64,000 nucleotides of DNA from Bremerella volcania (GCF_007748115.1 NZ_CP036289.1:3286001-3350000), one strand, 5' to 3'. Numbered from the stretch's first letter, positions 1 through 8,674 are shown. The notes: a model not told the origin generated them from the letters alone. Numbers and translations: made by a program.

Positions 1-483
1 TTCTTCGCGTAGCTTCGCCAGGACGAACTTATCGATCTCGTTTCGCGACCAATCATCGTCGGCCAGCTCTGGCACAGGCGGCTTTTCAATGCGCTGGAAC
101 GCCCAGTGCTGCTCGTACTCGGCTCCTTGTTTGATCCATTGGCGGATCAGCTCGATCTCTTCCTTCGAGACCGTACGATTCGATTCCGGCGGAGGCATGC
201 GTACTTCGGGGTCGTGATCAATCAGCCGCAGATAGACCTCACTGCTTTCTGCGTCCCCGGGTACGATGGCGTAGTCGTGGGCAGAGTCCTGCTGGTCCAG
301 GCGCAAATCGGCTTCCCGGCTGGTTGCGTCAGGACCATGGCAATGGAAACAACGGTCCGACAAGATCGGGCGAATCTGGGTCGCAAAGTCGATTTTCTCG
401 TCCGCGGCAGCCGCTATCGAAGCGCAGAAGCCGACGAAAAGAAGGGCAAGGAGCAACCGCTGGGGCAAAGTGACGCAGGTCAT
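1..483 (-). CDS. Planctomycete cytochrome c / DUF1549 protein, N-terminal part (cut by window edge)
   Basis: The frame is open from the ATG at 483 to the first base of the window, giving 161 codons with the 3' end missing. Residues 1-25 form a signal peptide (hydrophobic LLLALLFVGFCASIAAAA). A single c-type haem motif, CFHCH, follows near residue 50 in the usual setting ILSDRCFHCHGPD. Next comes the MPPPESNRTVSKEEIELIRQW stretch typical of the planctomycete cytochrome (PSCyt1) domain. The last visible residues, beginning WAFQRIEKPPVP, match the start of a DUF1549 domain. A DUF1553 domain is expected beyond the edge. Proteins of this family are exported and are thought to have redox or matrix roles, but their biochemistry is not established. 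The domain call is firm; the function is not known. Confidence 0.85.
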   Translation of the reverse strand, partial: MTCVTLPQRLLLALLFVGFCASIAAAADEKIDFATQIRPILSDRCFHCHGPDATSREADLRLDQQDSAHDYAIVPGDAESSEVYLRLIDHDPEVRMPPPESNRTVSKEEIELIRQWIKQGAEYEQHWAFQRIEKPPVPELADDDWSRNEIDKFVLAKLREE

Positions 484-621
484 AACCGATGCTGCTGAGC
501 TGAGAGGAACATGCCAAAAGGGAATTGGCAATTCGGGCAGGAATATGAATCCTACCACTTGCACTTCGCTAGTTCAAGCTGATTGAGCTCTCAGATCGGG
601 CGAAGAACCCGCCCCCGCGCT

Positions 622-813
622 TTATTGGAACTGCTTTGCGGCAAGAATCACGACACCAAACAGGCCGGCTCCGCCGACGATCAGCATGCCCAGGGTACCG
701 AAGAATATGCCAATTGCATTATCAGGACGCTGCTTGTCAGCGACCCACCAAGCCCCTGGAAATCCGCCTGCAAAGGCGACCATTGATAGTAGAAGTAGGA
801 GCAAATCTTGCAT
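622..813 (-). CDS. Small two-helix membrane protein, hypothetical
   Basis: A 63-residue protein that is almost entirely two hydrophobic segments, about residues 2-20 and 34-58, joined by a short polar loop (WWVADKQRPDNA). An AGGA ribosome-binding site lies about 10 bases before the ATG, which supports a real gene. The family is not recognised. Small glycine-rich two-helix proteins like this are common in planctomycetes. It stands alone between the cytochrome gene and the divergent NHL gene. Confidence 0.55.
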   Translation of the reverse strand: MQDLLLLLLSMVAFAGGFPGAWWVADKQRPDNAIGIFFGTLGMLIVGGAGLFGVVILAAKQFQ

Positions 814-1029
814 GACGAGGGTTTCCTGAAGTCCCGATTAAGGAGTTTAGGATAATTGGGAAGCTAGTAGGTTTCAATCACTCGCAGCCCACCAAGCCGC
901 AAGAAAGTGTTTGCCATAGGTGCAAATTGGGCGTAGAACAAGCATTATCGTCACTTCCCGCCCTATCTGGGCCGCGTCATGGCTTCACCAGCCGAACGGT
1001 TCTCTGCTCCATCTTTTCAAGTTTACCCC

Positions 1030-2109
1030 ATGCCTACACGCCGCAAAGCAATTTTGGCCGGTTCAGCCCTCACTTTGGCTGCTACGGGTCTATTCCCCTC
1101 CCCTGCCGTCCATGCGAGCGACAAATCCGGCTCGCGGATGGTCATCGGGCCGGAGGGATTCCAGTTTGAAATTACGCACGATTGGCCATCGCTGCCCGAT
1201 AAGTACCACTGGCAAACCACCCACAATGTGGCCGTCGATAGCGAAGAGAACCTGTACGTGATCCATGAAGGCAATCCCGCCCTGAAGGATCACCCGTCGA
1301 TCTTCGTGTTCGACAAAGAGGGAAAGTTCGTCCGAGCCTTCGGAGAGCAGTTCCAAGGGGGTGGCCATGGGATCGAAGTTCGTCAGGAAGGTGGCCAGGA
1401 GTTCCTCTACGTCTGTGCCTACCAGCAGGTCAAATCGTTCGCCAAGTTGACCAAACAGGGCGAAACCGTTTGGCAGAAGCATGCCCCCATGGAAGCTGGC
1501 GTCTATGCCGAAGGGGAAGCGACCGATCCGCAAAAGATTTGGGGCCGCGATCGCTTCATGCCGACCAACTTCGCCTTCCTGGATGATGGCGGCTTTTACC
1601 TGGCCGACGGGTACGGTTCTTTCTACGTGCATCAATACGACAAGGATGGCAACTGGCAAGGGAAGTTCGGAGGCCCCGGCAAGGGAGAAGGAAAGTTCGC
1701 CACGCCGCACGGGATCTGGATCGATCGCCGTGACGCCGCCAATCCGAAGACCGTCGTGTGCGATCGGGCTCATCATACGCTGCAAGTGTTCGACAAAGAT
1801 CAAAACTACTTGAGCACGGTCAGCGGCTTTGGCCTGCCTGCCAATTTGGATACGTGGAACGATTGGATGATCGTGCCGGAACTGCACGCGCGGCTCTCGA
1901 TTGTCGACAAAGACTACAAAGTCCTCGCACAACTCGGGGATGACGTAAAACGCGTCACCTCGACCAAGGGACTGCGAACGCAGCCTATGAACTGGACCGA
2001 AGGCAAGTTCGTGCATCCTCACGATGCCTGCTTCGGGCCAGGTGGCGACATCTTCGTCGCCGAATGGGTCTCGACCGGACGCGTGTCGAAGCTCAAGCGT
2101 TTAAGTTAA
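1030..2109 (+). CDS. Secreted NHL-repeat beta-propeller protein
   Basis: A 359-residue protein. The start chosen is the internal ATG (MPTRRKAIL), because it begins a twin-arginine-like signal (TRRKAILAGSALTLAATG) ending near AVHAS; the longer frame adds 17 residues without signal character. The mature part has repeated NHL/six-bladed propeller motifs such as FVFDKEGKFVRAFGEQF, HQYDKDGNWQGKFGGPG and LQVFDKDQNYLSTV. A C-terminal phrase (HPHDACFGPGGDIFVAEW) is also typical. NHL propellers bind ligands or act as lyases, and no catalytic residues can be assigned here. The stop codon overlaps that of the next, convergent gene by four bases within GTTAAC. Confidence 0.85.
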   Translation: MPTRRKAILAGSALTLAATGLFPSPAVHASDKSGSRMVIGPEGFQFEITHDWPSLPDKYHWQTTHNVAVDSEENLYVIHEGNPALKDHPSIFVFDKEGKFVRAFGEQFQGGGHGIEVRQEGGQEFLYVCAYQQVKSFAKLTKQGETVWQKHAPMEAGVYAEGEATDPQKIWGRDRFMPTNFAFLDDGGFYLADGYGSFYVHQYDKDGNWQGKFGGPGKGEGKFATPHGIWIDRRDAANPKTVVCDRAHHTLQVFDKDQNYLSTVSGFGLPANLDTWNDWMIVPELHARLSIVDKDYKVLAQLGDDVKRVTSTKGLRTQPMNWTEGKFVHPHDACFGPGGDIFVAEWVSTGRVSKLKRLS

Positions 2110-4325
2110 CGTTTCACGTTTTTGTCCGCGAGCAAGACTAGCTGCTTTTGCCGGAAGCGGGCCGACATCATGTCGAGGTTCCGGCGAACCTCGGCCTCGG
2201 TGTCAGGCGTCTTCTGTCGAAGCGTTTCCAACAGGGCAACTGCCTGGTCGGTCTGGCCTGCGTTGCCCCTGGCCATCGCTTCGACCTGCTGAATTTCAGG
2301 CGCATGTTGTGGGAAGGCCTTGAGCAGCCGGTCGCAACGCTTCAGCGCGACCTCTGGATTGCGGACCTGGTCATCGGGAGCCGCGGCCTGAATGCGGGCG
2401 AGTTGGAACTGCATGGGCAGATCGTCGGGGTTCTGCTGAACGTACTGCTGAAGTCGCTCGGCCGCTTCGCGGTAGTGGCCGGCGTCGACCAGCAACATTG
2501 TGTAATCTCGGGCAACGTCGCTGCTACCCGGTTCAAGCTCCACGGCCTTCTTCCAGCGGGCCAAGGCCATTTCCAGATTTCCAGACTTGCGATAGGCGTG
2601 CCCTGCCATGACGTACGACTGGGCAACGTCGGGGCGAAGTTCAATCGCCAGATCGAACTGCCGCGCGGCCTCTGCCGGGCGCTGCATCAGGTCCAGCAGT
2701 GCCCCGTAGCTGGTCCGCGTTTCGGCCAGCTTGCGGTTGCGAAGCAGCGTGTGATACTCGCTGATATTCTCAGGCGGCGAACTTGCGGCATTCAGGGCAA
2801 CTTGAAAACGCTCGTACGCTTGGTCGAATTGCCCGGCATTAACGTGCAGTTCCGCCAGGTCGCCATGCAGCGGAAACGACTCATAACCGTGCTGCTCGCA
2901 GTACGCGATCGACCGCAGCAACGTCTGTTCCGCCTCGGGAAGCCGATCGGCCTGTCGCAGTTCCTGGGCCAGGTTATGATTGGCTCGCAGGTTCATCGGC
3001 CGGGCTTCGACCGTCGTTGTCCATAAAGCGATCTGCGAATGATAGTCGAGGTTTCGGTAGGCAGTGCGGATACCCAGCAAGACGGCAAGCGTCAAACCGA
3101 CCAGAAGAATCGTTTGATACTTGGATTCGTCCGATTGATTCGCTCGCCACTTTTCAACGGCCGCATTCAGTCCCATAGCGGCAAGCACACAAAGGCACGC
3201 CAGCGGCAAATACATGCGATGCTCGAAGGCGACGTCGATGATGGGCACGATACTGGACGTTGGCGCCAGAATGAAGAAGAACGCAATCGCCACAAAGCCG
3301 ATCGCAGGCCGTTTGTACAAGAGCCAAAACGAAAGGACGAGCAGGCCCAGCACGAAGATCGCTGGCAAAAGATACTCCCTTTCCTGGTTCGCCACCGGCC
3401 AGTCGTAGTCGAAGGTCAGTTGAACGGGCCAGAATGACAGATACAGATAATGCACGATCACGCCGGCCTGCGTCCACAAGTAGAGCCAGGCCGAAGCCGT
3501 TTCGTGGGCGCCCAGCACATAGCTGTTTGCGCTGGTGCCGGCTTTGAAGATGGAAAGGTTCTTGATGAACAAGATCGTCGCAGGGACCAGGAACATCGCG
3601 AACACCCACACCCGCTTGGCCAGAAGTTCTCGCCACGAGGTCGACAGGAAACAGCGATCATACACCAAGGCCACCAGCGGAGCAGTCACCATGATCTCTT
3701 TCGCCCCCATGCCCAGCCAGCAGCATAGGATGCTGCCGATGTACCACGGCCAAGCCGTTTGAGCCAACCGTCCGCGGAGCAGGCAGTAGAGCGTCAGCAA
3801 GTAGAACATCGCCATCAACGACTCGTGCCGCTGCACGATATAAGTGACGGCCATCGTCCCCAGCGGATGGACTCCCCAAAGCAGTGCCGCAACGAAGCCG
3901 GTCAGGTTGGCGTTTAAGTGGGGTGGATGATTCCGGTTCCACCAGGCAATCGATCCCCGGACGAGTTCGAATAGCGTGAGCACGCTGACGACATGGATCA
4001 ACAAGTTCACCAGGTGGAAGTAGAACGCCGACTTTCCGAACAAGGCGGCATTGATCGCGAAGGAGAAATGGGTTGTCGATCGGGAACGAAGACGCGCCAT
4101 CCCCCGCAATGCGCTCGCCAGGTTGTCGAGGTTTTCCCGCTCGACGATCCGCGGAAAGTCGTCGAATACGAACGTCCCGCCGAGTGACGTTAGATACGCC
4201 GCAACGACCGCAACAACCAAGACGACTCGCAACCACTTCGTTTGCTCGGCGAGTTGGCTGGCCCAGGTTTCCGTCGGCGCAGGATCGCGGGTTTGCTTGG
4301 GGGATTCTTTGGACCGTTGGGACAC
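2106..4325 (-). CDS. TMTC-like GT-C membrane glycosyltransferase with C-terminal TPR repeats
   Basis: A 739-residue protein. Residues 30-420 hold about ten membrane helices. The first periplasmic loop carries an acidic DD motif (FVFDDFPRIV), as in GT-C enzymes that use polyprenyl-phosphate sugars. Motifs such as HLVNLLIH and AALLWGVHPL are typical of the TMTC/DUF1736 O-mannosyltransferase-like group. Residues 450-730 are TPR repeats (NHNLAQELRQADRLPEAEQ, YVMAGHAYRKSGNLEMALA). Family knowledge suggests transfer of a sugar from a lipid carrier to exported protein, with the TPRs binding the acceptor. It follows the GT2 and DUF2304 genes in the same direction, with 8 bases between it and the DUF2304 gene. 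That order fits a carrier-charging enzyme followed by a transferase. Substrate and acceptor are unknown. Confidence 0.8.
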   Translation of the reverse strand: MSQRSKESPKQTRDPAPTETWASQLAEQTKWLRVVLVVAVVAAYLTSLGGTFVFDDFPRIVERENLDNLASALRGMARLRSRSTTHFSFAINAALFGKSAFYFHLVNLLIHVVSVLTLFELVRGSIAWWNRNHPPHLNANLTGFVAALLWGVHPLGTMAVTYIVQRHESLMAMFYLLTLYCLLRGRLAQTAWPWYIGSILCCWLGMGAKEIMVTAPLVALVYDRCFLSTSWRELLAKRVWVFAMFLVPATILFIKNLSIFKAGTSANSYVLGAHETASAWLYLWTQAGVIVHYLYLSFWPVQLTFDYDWPVANQEREYLLPAIFVLGLLVLSFWLLYKRPAIGFVAIAFFFILAPTSSIVPIIDVAFEHRMYLPLACLCVLAAMGLNAAVEKWRANQSDESKYQTILLVGLTLAVLLGIRTAYRNLDYHSQIALWTTTVEARPMNLRANHNLAQELRQADRLPEAEQTLLRSIAYCEQHGYESFPLHGDLAELHVNAGQFDQAYERFQVALNAASSPPENISEYHTLLRNRKLAETRTSYGALLDLMQRPAEAARQFDLAIELRPDVAQSYVMAGHAYRKSGNLEMALARWKKAVELEPGSSDVARDYTMLLVDAGHYREAAERLQQYVQQNPDDLPMQFQLARIQAAAPDDQVRNPEVALKRCDRLLKAFPQHAPEIQQVEAMARGNAGQTDQAVALLETLRQKTPDTEAEVRRNLDMMSARFRQKQLVLLADKNVKR

Positions 4326-4333
4326 TTCAATTC

Positions 4334-4693
4334 TCAGTGGTCACTGTCGGCCAATGAGGTCTCGGGATGCTTTGCTTCATGGATGGCCAGGTAACGGGCC
4401 AGGTCGGTGATCTGACGCTGCAGCCGCGTGTACCGCGAATAGAAGTAAAACGTGGTGGCAATGAAGGTCAACGTCACGACGTAGATGAGGATATCCGCCC
4501 CACGGCCGATGCCAATGGTTTGCGCGACACGGGTGACGATGGTTGGGTTCAGAATACTGATCGCGGCGACGAGCCAAATGGTAATGCGAAACGATTTCGC
4601 CCAGCTCAGACGCTTGTGGCCAATCGCGCGAACGACTTCCACCAGAAGCGAGCAGCCGATGAAGATTATGGCGACCCATTGAAATAAGTTCAT
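4334..4693 (-). CDS. DUF2304 family membrane protein
   Basis: A 119-residue protein with three hydrophobic segments (about 3-20, 35-50 and 66-88) followed by a basic amphipathic tail (RYTRLQRQITDLARYLAIHEA). Size, topology and the tail match DUF2304 proteins, which typically sit next to GT2 polyprenyl-phosphate glycosyltransferases. Its start overlaps the stop of the upstream GT2 gene by four bases (ATGA), so translation is probably coupled. A role as membrane partner of that enzyme is inferred from context only. Confidence 0.75.
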   Translation of the reverse strand: MNLFQWVAIIFIGCSLLVEVVRAIGHKRLSWAKSFRITIWLVAAISILNPTIVTRVAQTIGIGRGADILIYVVTLTFIATTFYFYSRYTRLQRQITDLARYLAIHEAKHPETSLADSDH

Positions 4694-5388
4694 CGCACCA
4701 TCCTTCCGAGCAGGAATTGAGCAGCCACTTTCACGGCGGCTGAGTTTTGCTGGCCTTTTTCCAGGACAGCATCACTGTAATGAACCGTGACCGGCACTTC
4801 TTCAAACTTCAAACCGAGATACTGAATCTGATCCAAGATCTCGGAAGCGTGGGCCATTCGGTTCTGGCGGATCCGTAGTTTCGTGGCGGCTGCGCGAGAC
4901 AGAGCCCGCAATCCGTTGTGGGTGTCGGTCACGTTGATGCGGGAACAGACTCGCGTGAACAGCACACCCAGTTTGAGGATGAACCACCGACTGGTCGGCA
5001 TGTTCACGGCCTGGTTGCCGAGGAATCGCGAACCGAGCGCGACTTCCGCTCGCTGCGAGAGAATCGGTTCTACCAGACGCTGAATATCGTGGACGTCGTG
5101 CTGGCCGTCGGCGTCAAACGTAACGACCACATCCGCCCCGCGTCGCACGGCAAAGTCGATCCCCGTTTGCAGCGCCGCCCCTTGACCCAGGTTGATCGGA
5201 TGACGCAGCGCCCAGACCGGCAGATCCTTCAGAGTGTCGTACGTGGCATCTCTCGAGCCATCGTCGACGACTACGACATTGGGAAAATGATGGACCAAAC
5301 CCTGAACCGTTCGTCCAATGCGGGCTGCCTCGTTATAGGCAGGGACGACAATCCAGATGTTGGGGCTTGAGGTTGCCTCTTCCGGCAT
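4690..5388 (-). CDS. GT2 glycosyltransferase, DPM1/polyprenyl-phosphate type
   Basis: A 232-residue GT-A fold enzyme without membrane helices. It opens with WIVVPAYNEAARIGRTV, then VVVDDGSRDAT for the nucleotide sugar and the metal-binding DxD region VTFDADGQHDVHD, with HNGLRALSR further on. These are hallmarks of GT2 enzymes resembling dolichol- or polyprenyl-phosphate mannose synthase. It would load a sugar from NDP-sugar onto a lipid phosphate. As first gene of the three-gene operon, it probably supplies the TMTC-like transferase encoded two genes downstream. The sugar is not predictable. Confidence 0.85.
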   Translation of the reverse strand: MPEEATSSPNIWIVVPAYNEAARIGRTVQGLVHHFPNVVVVDDGSRDATYDTLKDLPVWALRHPINLGQGAALQTGIDFAVRRGADVVVTFDADGQHDVHDIQRLVEPILSQRAEVALGSRFLGNQAVNMPTSRWFILKLGVLFTRVCSRINVTDTHNGLRALSRAAATKLRIRQNRMAHASEILDQIQYLGLKFEEVPVTVHYSDAVLEKGQQNSAAVKVAAQFLLGRMVR

Positions 5389-5575
5389 ATCAGCAAGTCT
5401 TTCGAATCGTGAAAAATACTTACGCTCTCAACGTCTGGGACTTATCTGCTTGGATCAGCCCAGATGGTGGGAGCAATTCAGCATATTCTCACTCGATGTC
5501 GTCGCTGAGCGATGAAGGCAGTGTGAAGACTTCGTGAATACGCTTTTCGCATTTGTTAGCAGGGCGAGCTGCCAA

Positions 5576-7042
5576 TTACTTCGGTTCGGCCTGCTGAATG
5601 CAGTATAGATGCCCCTCGCCACGCAGGAATAGCTGATTGCCACTCAACGCGATCGAAGCGTCGATTCCTTCTGCTAACTGATTAACTGCCAAGACTTTAA
5701 GCTCAGGGCCATCCTCCAGGACGACCGTGGTGCCATCGCGGTCCGAAACGTAAACCTTGCCGTCTGCAGCGACCAGCGAGGAGTATAGCGTCGAGGCCTC
5801 TGGCAGGCGTTCCGGTCCGTAAAGCGTCTCGCCGTTGCTGGCATCGAGACAGTACAGGACGCCATCGCGCGACTTCGTCACGTACAGACGACCGTTCAAA
5901 AGGGTAGCCGAGGCGATATACGGACCGACGTCCGAACGGCTCCAGGCAATAAAGTTCTCGTTATTGGTCACATCTCCCTTGGCATCCAGGCTGATCGCGT
6001 AGACGGCGTAACCTCGGTAGCCAGTCATGCAGATCGCCTTCCCTTCATAGGTGATCGGGGTCGCGATTGGATTGGTGGCCTGACCACCGCATTCCCAGAT
6101 GAGCTTGCCGGAAGCGACGTCGTAGCTGCGAACGCGGGTCGATCCATTCAGGATCACCTGAGCCGCGCCGTTGTGCTCGGCAACCACTGGCGTCGCCCAA
6201 CTGGTCGCTTCGTCTCGGTCGACTTTCCACAGGTCTTCTCCGGTCGTGGCATTGAGGGCCAACACGAAGGAATCTCCCTCGTGGTCCCACGGAATGATGA
6301 TCGTGTTTTGGTACAACGCCGGAGTGCTTCCTTCGCCGAACGCGTTGCGCGTCTGCTGTTTGCCCAGGTCGCGTTTCCAAATCAGCTTCCCGTCCATCGT
6401 AAAGCAGTAGATGCCCCGCGAGCCGAAGAAGGCCACCAGGATCTCGCCATTGGTCACGGCTGACGAAGAAGCAAACGTGTTGGTGTTGTGGCCTGATTCA
6501 TGGGGCGTGGCTTGAATCGCGACGGCCGACCAGATCTTCTCGCCCGTCGTCTTATCCAGGCAGACGACCGTGAAATCCATCGGCGTTGTCGGAGCTTCAC
6601 CCCGGCCGAATCCACCCCGACCACGTGGACCGCCACGGCCTGGGAATCCACCTGGACCACCTGGAAAACCACCAGGACCGCGTCGGGGGCGATCGGCCGA
6701 TTCTTCTCGCGGACGTGGGGATTCCGTTTCTGGGGCATCTGCGTCTTTCTCATCGTCCTTCGCATCTTCCGTTGGCACTGGCACGGCGGTGAGCACGAAG
6801 AGCTTGTCCCCCCAGATAATCGGCGAGGAGCTTCCTTTGCCGGAAATGGGGACCTTCCAGCGAATGTTCTCTTCTTCACTCCATTTCACCGGCGGCTTCG
6901 CACTGGGCGACGTCCCGTTGTAGCTGGGGCCTCGCCAGTTGGCCCAATCTCCGTCGGAAGCTTCCGCAGCCGCGCCCACATTTCCAACCGCAACTACAAG
7001 GACAAAGGCGAACAACATCGGTGCGAAGAATGAAGATTTCAT
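5576..7042 (-). CDS. Secreted PQQ-type beta-propeller protein with a Gly/Pro/Arg-rich insert
   Basis: A 488-residue protein with a signal peptide (MKSSFFAPMLFAFVLVVAVGNVGAAAEA). The mature protein begins with WANWRGPSYNGTSPSAKPP, the usual opening of planctomycete PQQ-like/BamB-like propellers. Repeats include VVCLDKTTGEKIWS, VLALNATTGEDLWKVDRD, YDVASGKLIWECGG and LYCLDASNGETLYG. Between blades 1 and 2, about residues 100-150, lies a charged and then Gly/Pro/Arg-rich low-complexity insert (PGGFPGGPGGFPGRGGPRG). No PQQ-dehydrogenase active site can be assigned, so it is probably a non-enzymatic propeller. A 187-base stretch without a gene separates it from the glycosylation operon downstream. 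Confidence 0.82.
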   Translation of the reverse strand: MKSSFFAPMLFAFVLVVAVGNVGAAAEASDGDWANWRGPSYNGTSPSAKPPVKWSEEENIRWKVPISGKGSSSPIIWGDKLFVLTAVPVPTEDAKDDEKDADAPETESPRPREESADRPRRGPGGFPGGPGGFPGRGGPRGRGGFGRGEAPTTPMDFTVVCLDKTTGEKIWSAVAIQATPHESGHNTNTFASSSAVTNGEILVAFFGSRGIYCFTMDGKLIWKRDLGKQQTRNAFGEGSTPALYQNTIIIPWDHEGDSFVLALNATTGEDLWKVDRDEATSWATPVVAEHNGAAQVILNGSTRVRSYDVASGKLIWECGGQATNPIATPITYEGKAICMTGYRGYAVYAISLDAKGDVTNNENFIAWSRSDVGPYIASATLLNGRLYVTKSRDGVLYCLDASNGETLYGPERLPEASTLYSSLVAADGKVYVSDRDGTTVVLEDGPELKVLAVNQLAEGIDASIALSGNQLFLRGEGHLYCIQQAEPK

Positions 7043-7179
7043 GACAGATCTCTTCCTGGGGGTTCGTTAGCGACGAGAATGGCCGGTTAACCAATGAAAC
7101 CGTCCGAGCTGGGCGAAGTTTCGACACTTCCCCATCAAATGTCAAGTTTCTGAATAGGCTACGGCGAACTGATCTGCCC

Positions 7180-7208
7180 TTGTTTTTCCTTTCGGCTCGA
7201 CCTATGAT
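7180..7208 (+). promoter_or_regulatory. Sigma-70-like promoter for the metal ABC operon
   Basis: TTGTTT at 7180-7185 and TATGAT at 7203-7208 are separated by exactly 17 bases. The -10 box matches the consensus at five of six positions; the -35 box keeps the TTG. Transcription would start near 7215, inside the inverted repeat at 7210-7225 and about 35 bases before the first gene. Confidence 0.5.
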
Positions 7209-7209
7209 A

Positions 7210-7225
7210 TTTTGAGTAATCAAAA
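7210..7225. promoter_or_regulatory. Operator-like inverted repeat upstream of the metal transport operon
   Basis: TTTTGA-GTAA-TCAAAA is a perfect 6-bp inverted repeat with a 4-base spacer. It covers the predicted transcription start and ends 23 bases before the ATG of the substrate-binding gene. Size, AT-rich arms and position suit a DtxR/MntR-family dimer, and the operon itself encodes such a domain fused to the permease. It does not match the best known MntR or DtxR boxes exactly. Operator function is inferred. Confidence 0.45.
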
Positions 7226-7248
7226 ACACTGCTTTGGCTGCACAAATT

Positions 7249-8148
7249 ATGATCGTTTCTCGAATTGCTACGGCTCTGTTGCTTGCGCTACTACTTCCGG
7301 TGGCGATGTTTGCAGAGGAGAATCGCCCCGTAATCGTTTGTTCGACCACCCAGGTCGCCGACTTCGCTCGGCAGGTAGTGGGAGATCGGATGGAGGTCAA
7401 ATGCATCCTGGCAGCCGGTCAGGACCCTCATCTCTACGAAAAAAAGCCTGGCGACGCCCAACTCGTTTCGACCGCCGATTTGTGTTTGGAAAATGGATGG
7501 CACCTGGAAGGCAACGACTGGATGCAGAAGCTTGCCACTCAGACCGGGCGCCCAATTGTTACCTGCGTGAAGGGATGCCGACCGCTGGAAGTCCCTGGCG
7601 TTAGCGAGGCGATGCACGATCCGCACGCGTGGTTCTCGTGCACCAATGCGGCCATCTATGTCCGCAATATCCGCGACGCCGTCATCCAGCTCGACCCGGA
7701 ACATGCCGACGAGTACCGCAGCCGGTCGGCGCTCTATTTGGACCAGCTGCGGACCCTTCACAGTTGGATCGTACGCGAGATCAACAACATTCCGGTTGAT
7801 CAGCGGGTGCTGGTAACCAGCCACGATGCGTTCAACTATTTTTGCCAGGCCTACGGTATGAAGTCAGCCACGCCGGTCGGTTGGTCGACCGGAAAGGAAG
7901 TCGGTGCCGGGATCACCCCCCAGCGGCGTCAGGAAACGATCGACTCGATTCGCGAGCACCAGGTGAAAGCCATTTTTGTCGAAACGTCCGTGAATCCTAC
8001 AATGGTTCGAGAGATTGCCCGCGAAGCCGGAGCGAAGATCGGCGGGGAACTTTATTCCGATTCGATGGGAGCCCCCGACACCGCCGGCGAAACCTACATC
8101 GGAATGATGCGTGAGAACGTCCTCACGATCGTTCAGTCGTTGAAGTAG
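7249..8148 (+). CDS. Metal ABC transporter, periplasmic binding protein (ZnuA/MntA/TroA family)
   Basis: A 299-residue cluster A-I binding protein for Zn2+, Mn2+ or Fe2+. The ATG at 7249 gives a signal peptide (MIVSRIATALLLALLLPVAMFAEE); an upstream in-frame TTG is possible. Metal ligands expected for the family are visible: His in QDPHLYE, His in HDPHAWF, His in TSHDAFNYF, and an acidic residue in the C-terminal ELYSDSMG region. TTQVADFARQVVGD is the usual N-terminal motif. There is no His-rich loop, which leans toward Mn or Fe rather than Zn, but the metal cannot be fixed. It is first in a four-gene operon with a small protein, the ATPase and a permease-regulator fusion. Confidence 0.88.
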   Translation: MIVSRIATALLLALLLPVAMFAEENRPVIVCSTTQVADFARQVVGDRMEVKCILAAGQDPHLYEKKPGDAQLVSTADLCLENGWHLEGNDWMQKLATQTGRPIVTCVKGCRPLEVPGVSEAMHDPHAWFSCTNAAIYVRNIRDAVIQLDPEHADEYRSRSALYLDQLRTLHSWIVREINNIPVDQRVLVTSHDAFNYFCQAYGMKSATPVGWSTGKEVGAGITPQRRQETIDSIREHQVKAIFVETSVNPTMVREIAREAGAKIGGELYSDSMGAPDTAGETYIGMMRENVLTIVQSLK

Positions 8149-8167
8149 CACAGCAAGACTCCACCCT

Positions 8168-8674
8168 ATGCGCATTGTCGTTGCCATCCTGAGTGCTGCT
8201 ATTGTCTTGGGCCTGACTTGGCTCTATCAACAGACACTCGCCGAGAATCAGCTGCCTGTGAATTCAAGTCAGGCCAGCGAAGTTCGCAGCAGCTATCGCC
8301 TGCGAATCTTGGCGACCTTCGACGCCGGTATTGATCCATTTGCCGAAGACGTTTCGAAGGCCTCTTCGCTCAATGTGTCTCTACTGGGGGAAAGCGTGCT
8401 GGCGATTGACGAGCCGATTCCTGCTGGTCAGGCCGTTGATACCAGTTTGGACCTTGAGCTTCGCGAAGGGACGAACGAATTCCTCATCGAGATGACTCCG
8501 GCGAGCTCTTCCGATATTACTCCCAAGGCGATTCATGTCGAACTGTACACGGGAAGCGGCCTGCAACCATTGCAGACGCGTACCATCTGGGCGGAAGGGA
8601 CCGAGACCAAGCTGGTCGGCCGCGTTCCGTTTCAAGTCGAAGGGCTTGCTTCCTCACACCAGGAGGATGAATGA
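8168..8674 (+). CDS. Membrane-anchored hypothetical protein inside the metal ABC operon
   Basis: A 168-residue protein with one N-terminal hydrophobic segment (MRIVVAILSAAIVLGLTWLY) followed by an extracytoplasmic part rich in beta-strand patterns (YRLRILATFDAG, LDLELREGTNEFLIEM, KAIHVELYTG). No family is recognised. It begins 19 bases after the binding-protein gene, and its stop overlaps the ATPase start by four bases (ATGA), so it is almost certainly co-expressed with the transporter. It may help metal delivery or act as an accessory lipid-anchored factor; this is inference from position only. Confidence 0.7.
   Translation: MRIVVAILSAAIVLGLTWLYQQTLAENQLPVNSSQASEVRSSYRLRILATFDAGIDPFAEDVSKASSLNVSLLGESVLAIDEPIPAGQAVDTSLDLELREGTNEFLIEMTPASSSDITPKAIHVELYTGSGLQPLQTRTIWAEGTETKLVGRVPFQVEGLASSHQEDE

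Noticed and set aside
1090-2022. Long minus-strand frame of 310 codons opposite the NHL gene
   Set aside because: It is a shadow of a GC-rich gene; no domain, signal or ribosome-binding site, and the plus-strand protein has clear propeller repeats.
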